A stretch of 64,000 nucleotides of DNA from Glycomyces albidus (GTDB taxonomy: Bacteria; Actinomycetota; Actinomycetes; Mycobacteriales; Micromonosporaceae), in the NCBI RefSeq assembly GCF_009451885.1, contig NZ_WIAO01000009.1, positions 104,169-168,168 on the forward strand. The letters are read 5' to 3'. Shown one piece after another: positions 33,072 to 41,405 of this stretch; within the stretch, counting starts at the first letter, position 1, and every line of letters begins with the position of its first letter. The position numbers were made by a program, and so were the translations under genes. The notes beneath the pieces are model-generated. The model ran no database searches. It was not told the DNA's origin and was given only the letters and a program-made list of their open reading frames with translations.

Positions 33072-34091
33072 TCAGTCGTCGGGGCGGTCCCGGACCGCGG
33101 CGTACCGGCGTGCCAAGGCCGCGCACGCGTCGAGGAGTTCGGGCGGGCCGACCACTTCGAAGTCCGCTTCGAAGGTGCCGAACAGCGCGGCCAGCCCGAT
33201 CCACGACCACGCCCCCATCGTGAGCCGACACCGGTTGGGGCCGAGGTCCTCGACGATGGCGCCGCCGGGCGCCCAGCGGGCGACCAGGGACGCCGGCGTC
33301 TCCAGGATCGCCTCCCCGTAGCAGGCCCAGTCGTCGGCCGTGTCGCCCCGGTCGACCTGGCAGCGGACGTACTCGGCGATGTCCGCCGCGGGCAGGGCGC
33401 GCGGCGTGAAGCGAAGGCCCGTCCGCATCTTGGGGGCGATGCGGTCCACGCGGAAGGTCCGCCACGCGCCGCCGTCCAGATCCCAGGCCACGAGGTACCA
33501 CCGGCCGCTCCAGACGAGCAGGCGGTGCGGCTCGACCCGCAGCGGCGGCGACCATGCCTCCGCTTCCCCTGCGCGGCGGTCGGAGCGGCGGTCGAGGCTG
33601 TTGTCACCGTGGTAGTCGAACCGGATGACCTCCCGTCGGCGGACGGCGTCGCTCACGGCATCGAGCACGGCCGCGTCGACGGGCCGGGCGAGGAACTCCC
33701 AGGAGTTCGCGACGGTCGTGACCTGCATGGTGTCGATCTTGTGGCGCAGCCGGGCCGGCATGACCTGCCGGATCGTGGTCAGCGCCCGGGCCGCGGCCTC
33801 GGCGCTGCCGGTGACGGTCTGCGGGGCGAGCTGCAGCGCGAGTGCGACGGCCACGGCCTGCTCGCCGTCGAACAGGAGCGGCGGCGGCTCGGTCCCGGCG
33901 CCGAGGCGGTAGACCGCGCCGCGCCCTTTCGTGGCGTCGACGGGGTAGCCGAGCGCGCGCAGCCGGTCGACGTCGCGGCGGACGGTGCGCCCGCTGACGC
34001 CGAGCCGCCCGGCCAGGTCGGGTCCGGGCCATTCGGGCCGGGACTGCAGCAGGGAGAGGAGCAGGAGGAGTCGCGCCGCGGTGTCCGTCAC
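33072..34091 (-). CDS. WYL domain transcriptional regulator (2)
   Basis: The 339-residue protein has an N-terminal winged helix (DLAGRLGVSGRTVRRDVDRLRALGYPVDATKGRGAVYRLG) and a WYL domain with the literal signature WSGRWYLVAWDLDGGAWRTFRVDRI, followed by a C-terminal WCX-like extension. It is divergent from a DHA2 efflux gene with only 62 bp between, so that pump is the likely target. I chose the GTG at 34091 as start because upstream codons lack bias and would cross the divergent gene. Confidence 0.9.
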   Translation of the reverse strand: MTDTAARLLLLLSLLQSRPEWPGPDLAGRLGVSGRTVRRDVDRLRALGYPVDATKGRGAVYRLGAGTEPPPLLFDGEQAVAVALALQLAPQTVTGSAEAAARALTTIRQVMPARLRHKIDTMQVTTVANSWEFLARPVDAAVLDAVSDAVRRREVIRFDYHGDNSLDRRSDRRAGEAEAWSPPLRVEPHRLLVWSGRWYLVAWDLDGGAWRTFRVDRIAPKMRTGLRFTPRALPAADIAEYVRCQVDRGDTADDWACYGEAILETPASLVARWAPGGAIVEDLGPNRCRLTMGAWSWIGLAALFGTFEADFEVVGPPELLDACAALARRYAAVRDRPDD

Positions 34092-34153
34092 CGGTCGATT
34101 GTGGCAGCAAAGGCGGACCGGTCCTGTCCGCTGAGCCGGGCACGCTTCCCCGC

Positions 34154-35623
34154 ATGACCACCACCGCACCGTCGGGCCACCGTCCGACCAGTACTCCCCC
34201 GCAAGTGATCGGCGGCCGCGCGGCCGCGATCGCCGTCCTCGTCGTGCTCGTCGCCGACTTCATGGACCTCCTCGACGCGACCATCGTCAGCGTCGCCGCA
34301 CCCGACGTCATGCGCGACCTCGGCGCGAGCGAGTCCGCGCTCCAGTGGACGGTCGCCGGCTACACCCTCGCGATGGGCGCCGCGCTCATCACCGGCGGCC
34401 GGGTCGGCGACCAGTTCGGCAGGCGGCGGGTCTTCCTGCTCGGCCTGGCGGGCTTCGCGACCGCCTCGATCCTGTGCGCTCTGGCCGCCACCCCGGCCGT
34501 GCTCATCGCCACCCGCGTCCTGCAGGGCCTGGCCGCCGGGCTGATGGTGCCGCAGGTGTTCGGCATCATCCGGTCCTCGCTCGCGCCGGGCGCGCGGGCG
34601 AAGGCGTTCGGCGCCTACGGCGCGGTGCTCAGCCTCGCGTCCGTCGCCGGTCCGCTGCTCGGCGGCCTGCTCGTCGACGCGGACCTGTTCGGCCTCGGCT
34701 GGCGCGCCGTCTTCTGGATCAACGTCCCCGTCGCGGCCGTCGGCCTCGCGCTCGGCGCCAAGTACCTTCCGGATTCGCGTTCGGACGCGCGCATGCGACT
34801 CGATCTGCCCGGGGCCCTCGCCGGCGCCGCGGCCACGGCGCTGGTCCTGCTGCCGCTAATCCAAGGGCGGGAATGGAACTGGCCCTGGTGGAGCTTCGCC
34901 ATGATCGGCGCCGGCGCCGCCCTCGGGGCGGCGGTGCTCGTGTGGGAGCGCCGCGTCGCCGCCCGCGGGGACCGGCCGGTCTTCGATCCGGCGCTGCTGC
35001 GGGTCCGGGCGTTCTCCGGCGGCCTCGCCGCGTCGGCGCTGTTCTTCGGATCGATCGGCGCGTTCTTCTTCCTGTTCGCGATGTATCTGCAGTTCGGCAC
35101 CGGCCGCACTGCGCTCGAGACGGGCCTCGTGATCCTGCCGTATGCGATCGGCGCCCTGATCACCTCGGGAATCGGCGTCCAGTTCGCCGCCCGGATCGGC
35201 CGGGCCCTGCTCATCGGCGGCTCGCTCGTGCTCGCCGCCTCGCAACTGCTCCTGCTGGTCCTCGTCCGCGAGGACGCGGATCCCGGCTACTGGCTCCTCG
35301 CGCTGCCGCTCTTCGTCGGCGGGCTCGGTCTCGGGCTGACCGCGCCGTCGCTGATCAACGTCATCCTGGCCGGAGTCCCCGGCGAGGACGCGGGCTCGGC
35401 CGGGGCGGTCCTGACCACCGTCACCCAGGTCGGCGGCGCCGCCGGCGTCGCCGTGCTGGGCGCGGTGTTCTTCGGAGCGCTGGAAGGCGGCGCGGCCGGC
35501 CCCCTCGACGGGTACGGCCGGGCGCTCGTGACGATCCTGCCCTGGCAGGCCGCCTGCTACGTCCTCGCCGCGGCCCTCATGCTCCTGCTGCCGAAACGCG
35601 CCGACGCGCAGGCCGACCACTGA
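34154..35623 (+). CDS. DHA2-family MFS efflux pump (1)
   Basis: The 489-residue membrane protein has about 14 transmembrane helices and the DHA2 hallmark DFMDLLDATIVSVAAPDVMRDL in helix 1, with GGRVGDQFGRRRVF between helices 2 and 3. Such EmrB/QacA-like pumps export drugs or lipophilic compounds in exchange for protons. The substrate cannot be read from sequence. The gene faces a WYL regulator. It is followed by a short 8-bp repeat tract and a strong palindrome. Confidence 0.92.
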   Translation: MTTTAPSGHRPTSTPPQVIGGRAAAIAVLVVLVADFMDLLDATIVSVAAPDVMRDLGASESALQWTVAGYTLAMGAALITGGRVGDQFGRRRVFLLGLAGFATASILCALAATPAVLIATRVLQGLAAGLMVPQVFGIIRSSLAPGARAKAFGAYGAVLSLASVAGPLLGGLLVDADLFGLGWRAVFWINVPVAAVGLALGAKYLPDSRSDARMRLDLPGALAGAAATALVLLPLIQGREWNWPWWSFAMIGAGAALGAAVLVWERRVAARGDRPVFDPALLRVRAFSGGLAASALFFGSIGAFFFLFAMYLQFGTGRTALETGLVILPYAIGALITSGIGVQFAARIGRALLIGGSLVLAASQLLLLVLVREDADPGYWLLALPLFVGGLGLGLTAPSLINVILAGVPGEDAGSAGAVLTTVTQVGGAAGVAVLGAVFFGALEGGAAGPLDGYGRALVTILPWQAACYVLAAALMLLLPKRADAQADH

Positions 35624-35728
35624 CGGGAAGCGGGATGCTCGGGCGCGATCGGCCGGCTGGGCGGCCCCGTCGCTTGAGTCGAGCGAGGCCGGAGTAGCGA
35701 AGGTCCGCCCGCTCACGGCGCAGGTCGC

Positions 35729-35764
35729 GAGCTGACGAGCTGACGAGCTGACGAGCTGACGAGC
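35729..35764. repeat. Short tandem repeat, unit GAGCTGAC
   Basis: About four and a half copies of an 8-bp unit follow one another in the gap after the efflux gene. This looks like slippage expansion; no function is apparent. Confidence 0.85.
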
Positions 35765-35772
35765 ACAGCATG

Positions 35773-35802
35773 AGGCCTCCGGCCGGATCCGGCCGGAGGC
35801 CT
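35773..35802. terminator. Perfect 30-bp palindrome between convergent genes
   Basis: AGGCCTCCGGCCGGA is followed by its full complement and then TTC. It is placed to stop transcription of both the efflux gene and the opposing gene at 35822. Confidence 0.75.
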
Positions 35803-35821
35803 TCAATGCTCCTGAAACGGC

Positions 35822-36487
35822 CTAAAGGCCCTCCAGCCTCACGGGGAACTTCAGGATCGTCGCCACGTCGCTCTGGGGTTGTCCCGGCAGCGACAGCGGG
35901 GTCTCCTCCTTGAGCTTGTAGCGGGCGCCCTTCGGCGGGAACCCGTTCAGCTTCGCCACGAGCGTGGCCGCGCTCCTCGCCGTCAGCGACAGCGGCTCCT
36001 CCGTGTCGGCCGGCAGACCCAGGACCTCGGGATACCGGACCGTGATGGTGAGCGCGGCCTTGAGGGTGTGGTTGAACTTCGGCGACTCCGACTTGTCGTG
36101 CCGCAGGATCGACCGCTCCCGGTTGTGGCGGCCGGGCTCGATGGCGATCGTGACGCCGCCCTGCTTCGCCGGCGACGTCAGGTAGAACTCGGTGATCCTC
36201 GTCTGGACCGCCGAGGGGTCGCCCTTGCTCGACTCGATCTCGAAGGTGGCCTTGCCCTTGAGCGGGCCGGTGTTGACCTTCTGGCCCGCGAAGACCAGCT
36301 CGATTCCCTTCGAGGTGAGATCCACCTCGTAGGTCGCGCCAGGCGCCGGAAGCTTCGGGACGACCTGCTCGGTCCTCCGCGCGGCTACGGCGACCCCCGC
36401 GACCGCCACACCCACGGCCGACGCCGCGATCGCTCCCGTCGCGACGCGCCGCACGACCTTTGCTCGCTTCTTCTTTGACGTCTGCAT
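35822..36487 (-). CDS. Hypothetical membrane-anchored or secreted protein, 221 residues
   Basis: The N-terminus is very basic (MQTSKKKRAKVVRR) and precedes one hydrophobic segment, AIAASAVGVAVAGVAVAA. The protein is therefore anchored or exported with a beta-rich domain outside. That domain has alternating strands such as GKATFEIESSKGDP and LKAALTITVRYPEV and no cysteines. No family is recognised. GGAGG sits eight bases before the ATG. The 249 bp upstream are visibly AT-richer than the surroundings and probably hold its promoter. Confidence 0.7.
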   Translation of the reverse strand: MQTSKKKRAKVVRRVATGAIAASAVGVAVAGVAVAARRTEQVVPKLPAPGATYEVDLTSKGIELVFAGQKVNTGPLKGKATFEIESSKGDPSAVQTRITEFYLTSPAKQGGVTIAIEPGRHNRERSILRHDKSESPKFNHTLKAALTITVRYPEVLGLPADTEEPLSLTARSAATLVAKLNGFPPKGARYKLKEETPLSLPGQPQSDVATILKFPVRLEGL

Positions 36488-36736
36488 CGACGTCTACCTC
36501 CAATGGAGTAGCCAATATGACGGTTTGAGGTTATTCACGAACCGGCTCCATGTCTCCGAATCGGTGAATCCGCATGAAAACCAATGCCCGTGCGCCACAA
36601 TCCGGTAGCTTCGGGGCGCGCGGACGCAGGCTCGCGCGCGCTCAGAATGCGGCGCACGTTCCGGCGGCGGCCGGGAATGCCAGTTTTGTCATTTCCGACA
36701 GCGCATTCCGCTATCCGATGTCGACGATCGGTCCTC

Positions 36737-37600
36737 TTACCAGGAGGCGTTCAGGCGGTCCTGTGCGCCGTGGACCGCCTCGCGGATCTCGTCGGCGAGG
36801 CCGTACCGCCCGTGCTCGGCGAAGAGCGCGGTGCGCATGAAGGTGAGGGCGCGCAGGCGCCCGTAGCGGTCCACGGTCGCGCGGCAGAGTCCGCTGGCCG
36901 AGTACGCCTCGCACCGGAACGAGTCGCCCCCGCCCTTGCCGGAGCCGATCTCGGGGAAGGCGTCGTGCAGGCGCAGTTCCTTCGCGCGGGCCCATCGCTG
37001 CTTCTCGGCGGCCACCCAGGCGCGGACGACGGCCGCGCCGATCGTCCTGCCGCCCATGCGCTCCACGCCGCGCAGCAGTTCGAGGGCGTGCAGCCGCCCG
37101 TCGAGGCCGATCGTCACCGTCGCCGTCGAGCCGTCGTCGGTGCCGGTGAACGCCAGGTCCGCGGCCAGGTCCTCGACCGGGCGGGAGCCGACCGCCGCCG
37201 GCGTCCGCGACGCCGCCTCGACGATCCGGTCGGCCCGCCCGCGAAAGCCCGGGTGCAGCTTGGCGATCTCCCGGATGACCAGGTGCTGCGCGGTGAGGAC
37301 CTGCCGCGGGTTCATCCCGCCGCCCGCGACCCCTTTCACGGTCGAGCGCAGCACCCGCCGCACCCCTCCGGCGTACTGCGGGTGCCGCTCCGCCACCCGT
37401 TCGGCGAGGTCGTGGACGGCCTCGCTCGAGGGGTGCGCGCCGAAGTGGTGGGCGAACGCGGTGTCGTAGACGCGGTTCACCGTGTCGCGGTAGGCGCGGC
37501 GCTCCTGGTCGGGCAGTTCCCGGTAGGCGATGCGGGCCTCGCGGGCGCCGGTCTGGATGTACGAAACGAGCGCCCCGGGGCCGGGCACTGGTCGGGGCAT
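36737..37600 (-). CDS. YbaB/EbfC-like protein with two related halves
   Basis: The 287-residue cytoplasmic protein contains two segments like the YbaB/EbfC nucleoid-associated family: STATVTIGLDGRLHALELLRGVERMGGRTIGAAVVRAWVAAEKQRWA, and RATVDRYGRLRALTFMRT with GLADEIREAVHGAQDRL. Ordinary YbaB is about 100 residues and dimeric, so this looks like a larger variant whose 140-residue N-terminal helical region is unrecognised. DNA binding or a secretion-system accessory role (as for the ESX-associated YbaB-like proteins of actinomycetes) are the main options. GAGGACC precedes the ATG. Confidence 0.65.
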   Translation of the reverse strand: MPRPVPGPGALVSYIQTGAREARIAYRELPDQERRAYRDTVNRVYDTAFAHHFGAHPSSEAVHDLAERVAERHPQYAGGVRRVLRSTVKGVAGGGMNPRQVLTAQHLVIREIAKLHPGFRGRADRIVEAASRTPAAVGSRPVEDLAADLAFTGTDDGSTATVTIGLDGRLHALELLRGVERMGGRTIGAAVVRAWVAAEKQRWARAKELRLHDAFPEIGSGKGGGDSFRCEAYSASGLCRATVDRYGRLRALTFMRTALFAEHGRYGLADEIREAVHGAQDRLNASW

Positions 37601-37685
37601 CGGGGTCCTCGGGTCTGGGCGCGGTCGAACACGTCGACGGCGGATCGGGCGGAACCCGCCGAGTGTACGAAGCCGCGCCCAGGCG

Positions 37686-38924
37686 CTAGGCGAGGGCCGC
37701 CGAGAGGTGCGATTCGCCCGGTTCGGCGAGGACGAGGTCGGCGCGGCGGTCCTGGTAGGTGATGCGGTAGTCGCCGAGGAAGCCGTTGAAGCGGAGCCGG
37801 CCTTCGGCGTCGGTGGCCATCGTGGTCGGCGGCGTGCCCCATTCGTTGTTGACGAGGTGGTGGAGGCGGTCGTAGGAGGGCTTCGGGGTGCCGTCGGCGC
37901 GCACGAAGCCGCCGGGGGCGCCGAGCCACATGCCCGCGTCGTTCATGCCCCAGTAGGTCACCGCCTCGACCGAGGGGTGGGCGAGCAGGGTCTTGTAGTG
38001 GCGTTCGATCTCGTCGGCCTGGCGCGCTTCGCCTTCGGGGGTGGAGGGCCAGGAGTCGACCTGGTAGTCGTTGAGGTCGACGATCTCGGGCGGCATGATG
38101 CTCCCGGAGAGGATCGTGGTCTCGGTGAAGTGGATCGGGAGGCCGTAGCGCGAGAATCGGTCGAGGATCGCCTCGGTCTTCTCCTCGCCCCAGTAGCCCT
38201 GGTGCATGTGGCTCTGCAGGCCCAGTACGTCGATCTTGATCCCGGCTTCGAGGACGCCTTCGATGAGGCACTCGTAGGCCGCGGACATGTCGAAGTCGTT
38301 GAGCAGCAGCACGGCGTTCGGGCCGGCCTCGCGCGCGGCGTCGAAGACCATGCGCACCATGGGGATGCGGCCGATGTCGCGGCACAGGCGGGTGATGCCG
38401 TTGTCGTACTTGTCGAAGATCGGCATGATGACGACCTCGTTGATGACGTCCCACATGTCGATGACGCCCGCGAACTGGGCGACCTCGCGCTTGATGCGCT
38501 CGACCTGGACGCGGGCGATCTCCTCGTTGTCGAGGTCGAGCAGCCAGTCGGCGGTCACGGTGTGCCAGGCGAGCGGGTGGCCCTTGACGGGGTGGCCGCG
38601 GTCGACGAACCACTGCGCGGCCTTGAGCAGGCGCTCGGTGTCGGGGTTGCCGCGCTCGGGCTCGAAACGGCCCCAGTAGAACGGGAGGGTCGCGAAGTTG
38701 AACAGGCCCTCCCACAGCTCGGCGTTGCGGGCGGCGCGCTCGGGGTCGGCGTCGGTCCCGTTGGCGTGGTCGATGACCTCGAAGCCGGTGCATCCGAACA
38801 GGAACCGGTGCCGCGTCTGCTCCACGACCACTTCGCGCCCGGCGAGGGGCTCGCCGTCGAGGGTGAGCTCCACGGTCGCCTCGGCGGTGCGGTGCTGCTT
38901 GATCCGACCGGAAGTTTCAGACAT
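37686..38924 (-). CDS. GH10 endo-1,4-beta-xylanase, apparently intracellular
   Basis: The 412-residue protein is a GH10 barrel preceded by a short beta-rich segment (TVELTLDGEPLAGREVVVEQTRHRFLFG). The acid/base is Glu163 in WDVINEVV and the nucleophile Glu268 in HFTETTI. GH10 enzymes cut beta-1,4-xylan. With no signal peptide or binding module, this one probably trims imported xylo-oligosaccharides, complementing the cytoplasmic GH120 beta-xylosidase. The start at 38924 is preferred because the six codons before it, from an ATG at 38942, use A/T-ending codons. A GGAAGTTTCA repeat flanks and overlaps the start. Confidence 0.9.
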   Translation of the reverse strand: MSETSGRIKQHRTAEATVELTLDGEPLAGREVVVEQTRHRFLFGCTGFEVIDHANGTDADPERAARNAELWEGLFNFATLPFYWGRFEPERGNPDTERLLKAAQWFVDRGHPVKGHPLAWHTVTADWLLDLDNEEIARVQVERIKREVAQFAGVIDMWDVINEVVIMPIFDKYDNGITRLCRDIGRIPMVRMVFDAAREAGPNAVLLLNDFDMSAAYECLIEGVLEAGIKIDVLGLQSHMHQGYWGEEKTEAILDRFSRYGLPIHFTETTILSGSIMPPEIVDLNDYQVDSWPSTPEGEARQADEIERHYKTLLAHPSVEAVTYWGMNDAGMWLGAPGGFVRADGTPKPSYDRLHHLVNNEWGTPPTTMATDAEGRLRFNGFLGDYRITYQDRRADLVLAEPGESHLSAALA

Positions 38925-38992
38925 GTCAGGGCTACTTTCCATGGAAGTTTCAGTCCGACATGTATTCCAGCATCCCGACGGCCGCAGGTCAA
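38910..38992 (-). promoter_or_regulatory. GH10 promoter with repeated TGAAACTTCC boxes
   Basis: On the minus strand TTGACC (38992-38987) and TGGAAT (38969-38964) are 17 bp apart. TGAAACTTCC follows at 38952-38943 and again at 38919-38910, the second copy within codons 2-5. The boxes resemble the GAAA-TTTC elements reported upstream of Streptomyces xylanase genes. Confidence 0.55.
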
Positions 38993-39090
38993 GAGATAAG
39001 GCCCGGCTCAAGAGACGGGTTCCAGGTCGAGGGATACGACGACCGCCCTGCGCCGTTCGGCGCAGGGCGGCGCGGTTCAGGATTCGCGGA

Positions 39091-40062
39091 CTACCAGGCG
39101 TACGCCTCCGGGGCGGCGCCGCCGGGGCCGGGGAAGAGCTCGTCCAGGGTCGCGAGGTCCTTCTCGTCGAGGTCCGCGTCGAGCGCGGCCACCGCGTCCT
39201 CGAGCTGCTCCACCGTCCGGGGGCCGATGATCGGGCCGGTGACGCCCGGCCGGCTCAGCACCCAGGCGAGGCCGAGGACCGCGGGGGCGATGCCCTTCTC
39301 GGCCGCCAGCGCCTCGTAGCGCTCCAGGGCCGGGCGGTGCTTCTCGACGGCGGCGGCGACGTGCTCGCCGGCGCGGCGGCCGCTCTCGGCGGTCTTGGCG
39401 AGGACGCCGCCGAGGAGCCCGCCCGCGAGCGGGGACCAGGGGATGACGCCGAGGCCGTACTGCTGGGAGGCGGGGATGACCTCGAGTTCGATGGTGCGGT
39501 TCACGAGGCTGTAGATCGACTGCTCCGAGACGAGGCCGAGACCGCCGCGCTTGGCGGCCTGCTCGTTCGCCTGGGCGATCATCCAGCCCGCGAAGTTCGA
39601 CGAGCCGGAGTAGACGACCTTGCCCTGGGCCACCAGGACCTCGACGGCCTCCCAGATCTCCTCCCAGCGGACCGAGCGGTCGACGTGGTGGAACTGGTAG
39701 AGGTCGATCCGGTCGGTCTGGAGCCGCCGCAGGGACGCCTCGACCTGGGCGCGGATGCTGTAGGCCGACAGGCCGCGGTCGTTGGGGCCCTCGCCCATCG
39801 CGCCGTAGACCTTGGTGGCGAGCACGATCCGGTCGCGGGCCTCGGGGCGGGACGCGAACCAGCGGCCGATGATCTCCTCGGTCCAGCCCTTGCGCGCCCG
39901 GCCGTACACGTTCGCGGTGTCGAAGAAGTTGACGCCGAGTTCGAGTGCCCGGTCCATGATCCGGTGCGCGTCGGCTTCCTCGGTCTCGGGACCGAAGTTC
40001 ATGGTGCCGAGGACGATCCGCGAGACCTTCACGCCCGCGCGGCCGAGCTGGGTGTATTCCAT
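39091..40062 (-). CDS. Aldo/keto reductase
   Basis: The 323-residue (alpha/beta)8 oxidoreductase is of the AKR superfamily, which reduces aldehydes and ketones with NADPH. The tetrad is complete: Asp48 and Tyr53 (FFDTANVYG), Lys84 (LATKVYG) and His125 (YQFHHVD). The cofactor-binding end is typical (VSEQSIYSLVNR, IPWSPLAGGLL, PIIGPRTVEQL). It resembles the AKR11/YghZ-like general stress group, and no specific substrate is implied. GGAGGAGCC precedes the ATG. It stands alone, divergent from the Nudix fusion gene. Confidence 0.92.
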   Translation of the reverse strand: MEYTQLGRAGVKVSRIVLGTMNFGPETEEADAHRIMDRALELGVNFFDTANVYGRARKGWTEEIIGRWFASRPEARDRIVLATKVYGAMGEGPNDRGLSAYSIRAQVEASLRRLQTDRIDLYQFHHVDRSVRWEEIWEAVEVLVAQGKVVYSGSSNFAGWMIAQANEQAAKRGGLGLVSEQSIYSLVNRTIELEVIPASQQYGLGVIPWSPLAGGLLGGVLAKTAESGRRAGEHVAAAVEKHRPALERYEALAAEKGIAPAVLGLAWVLSRPGVTGPIIGPRTVEQLEDAVAALDADLDEKDLATLDELFPGPGGAAPEAYAW

Positions 40063-40196
40063 GGCTCCTCCAAATGGTCGACGGGACCCATCCTAGACCC
40101 GGCGGGAAAGCCCTTTCAGGGCTCGCGTTCGAGGAGGGGCCGCACCTGCGGCGCTGCCGTAGACTGGGTCGGCCCAACGCGTTGAGGGGAGTCCCG

Positions 40197-41405
40197 GTGG
40201 CATCCGAGGTCGTCGTCGTGCACGCCAATGAGACGCCGCCGCCGTGGTGGGACGCGGCGGTGTTCCTCGCCGGGCCGCTGCCGCGCTCGGCCGACGTGCC
40301 TTCCTGGAACCCGGAGGCGATCGGGCACCTGCGGGAGCGGTGGCGCCATGACGGGCGGCTGGTGGTGTTCACGCCGGAGCTGCGCGAGGGCGTGCTCGCC
40401 GACTACACCGGCCAGGTCGAGTGGGAGCACCGCGGGCTGCACGACGCCGACGTGATCCTGTTCTGGGTGCCGCGGGACCTGGAGACCATGCCCGCGTTCA
40501 CGACCAACATCGAGTGGGGTGCCTGGTACGACTCCGGGAAGGTCGTCTTCGGGGCGCCCGCGTCGGCGCCGAAGAACGAGTACCTGCTGCACCTCGCCGA
40601 GGCGAGCGGGGTGCCGGTCGCGGACCGGCTCGACGCCGCCGCGGCGGCCGCCCTGGACATCATCGGGGCCGGGTCGCGGCGCGAGGGCGGGGAGCGGTCG
40701 GTGCCGCTGCTGGTGTGGCGCACGGACAGCTTCCAGAACTGGTACGGCGCACAGCGGGCGGTGGGCAACGTCCTCGAAGGCGTCCGTCTGGAGTGGACGT
40801 TCCGGGTGGGGCGCGACCGCGAGGCGGTGATGTACTGGGCCGCGCACGTCCAGGTCCGCGTGACCGCGGAGGACCGCGTCAAGACGAACGAGGTCGTGAT
40901 CTCGCGTCCGGACACGGCGCAGGTGCTGCTCTACCGGCCCGGAGCCGCGGTGGACGAGACGGTGGTCGTGCTGGTGCGCGAGTTCCGTTCGCCCGCTTCG
41001 ACTCCGGACGGGTTCGTGCACGAGCTCCCGGGCGGCAGCAGTCGCGAGCAGCCCGACCCGGCGGTGCAGGCGCTGGAGGAGGTCCAGGAGGAGACCGGGC
41101 TGACGCTGGCCGCCGACCGCTTGCGGCCCATCGGGTCCCGGCAGGTCGCGGCGACGGTGGCGGCGCATCGCGCGCACCTGTTCGCCGCCGAGATCACCGA
41201 CGCCGAACTCGGGTGGCTCCGCGACAGGCAGGGCGTCCCGCACGGCGAGGGCGACTCGGAGCGCACGTGGATCGAGATCGCGACCTACGGGGAGATCCGG
41301 AGGCGGTCCCTCGTGGACTGGGCGACGCTCGGGATGATCGCTCAGGTCCTCGACGGGCCGGCCGAGCGCCGTCAGTCGCAGACGCTCGGGTCGGAGCCGC
41401 TGTAG
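40197..41405 (+). CDS. Nucleoside deoxyribosyltransferase-like / Nudix fusion
   Basis: This 402-residue protein joins two nucleotide-handling domains. Residues 1-160 resemble the nucleoside 2-deoxyribosyltransferase-like family (VFLAGPLPRSADVPSWNPEA, DADVILFWVPRD, TNIEWGAWYDSGKVVFG), a Rossmann-like fold that binds nucleosides. Residues 170-385 form a Nudix hydrolase with GGSSREQPDPAVQALEEVQEETGL; the REUxEExGU core has Glu instead of the usual first Arg, so activity may be altered. Nudix enzymes cleave nucleoside diphosphates linked to another group. The GTG start has GAGGGGA upstream. The 3' end overlaps the convergent Hsp70-like gene by 34 bp. Confidence 0.82.
   Translation: MASEVVVVHANETPPPWWDAAVFLAGPLPRSADVPSWNPEAIGHLRERWRHDGRLVVFTPELREGVLADYTGQVEWEHRGLHDADVILFWVPRDLETMPAFTTNIEWGAWYDSGKVVFGAPASAPKNEYLLHLAEASGVPVADRLDAAAAAALDIIGAGSRREGGERSVPLLVWRTDSFQNWYGAQRAVGNVLEGVRLEWTFRVGRDREAVMYWAAHVQVRVTAEDRVKTNEVVISRPDTAQVLLYRPGAAVDETVVVLVREFRSPASTPDGFVHELPGGSSREQPDPAVQALEEVQEETGLTLAADRLRPIGSRQVAATVAAHRAHLFAAEITDAELGWLRDRQGVPHGEGDSERTWIEIATYGEIRRRSLVDWATLGMIAQVLDGPAERRQSQTLGSEPL

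Noticed and set aside
35729..35764. GAGCTGAC repeats as an attachment site or iteron origin
   Set aside because: There is no integrase, replication gene or AT-rich segment near, and the tract is a simple short tandem repeat beside a terminator.
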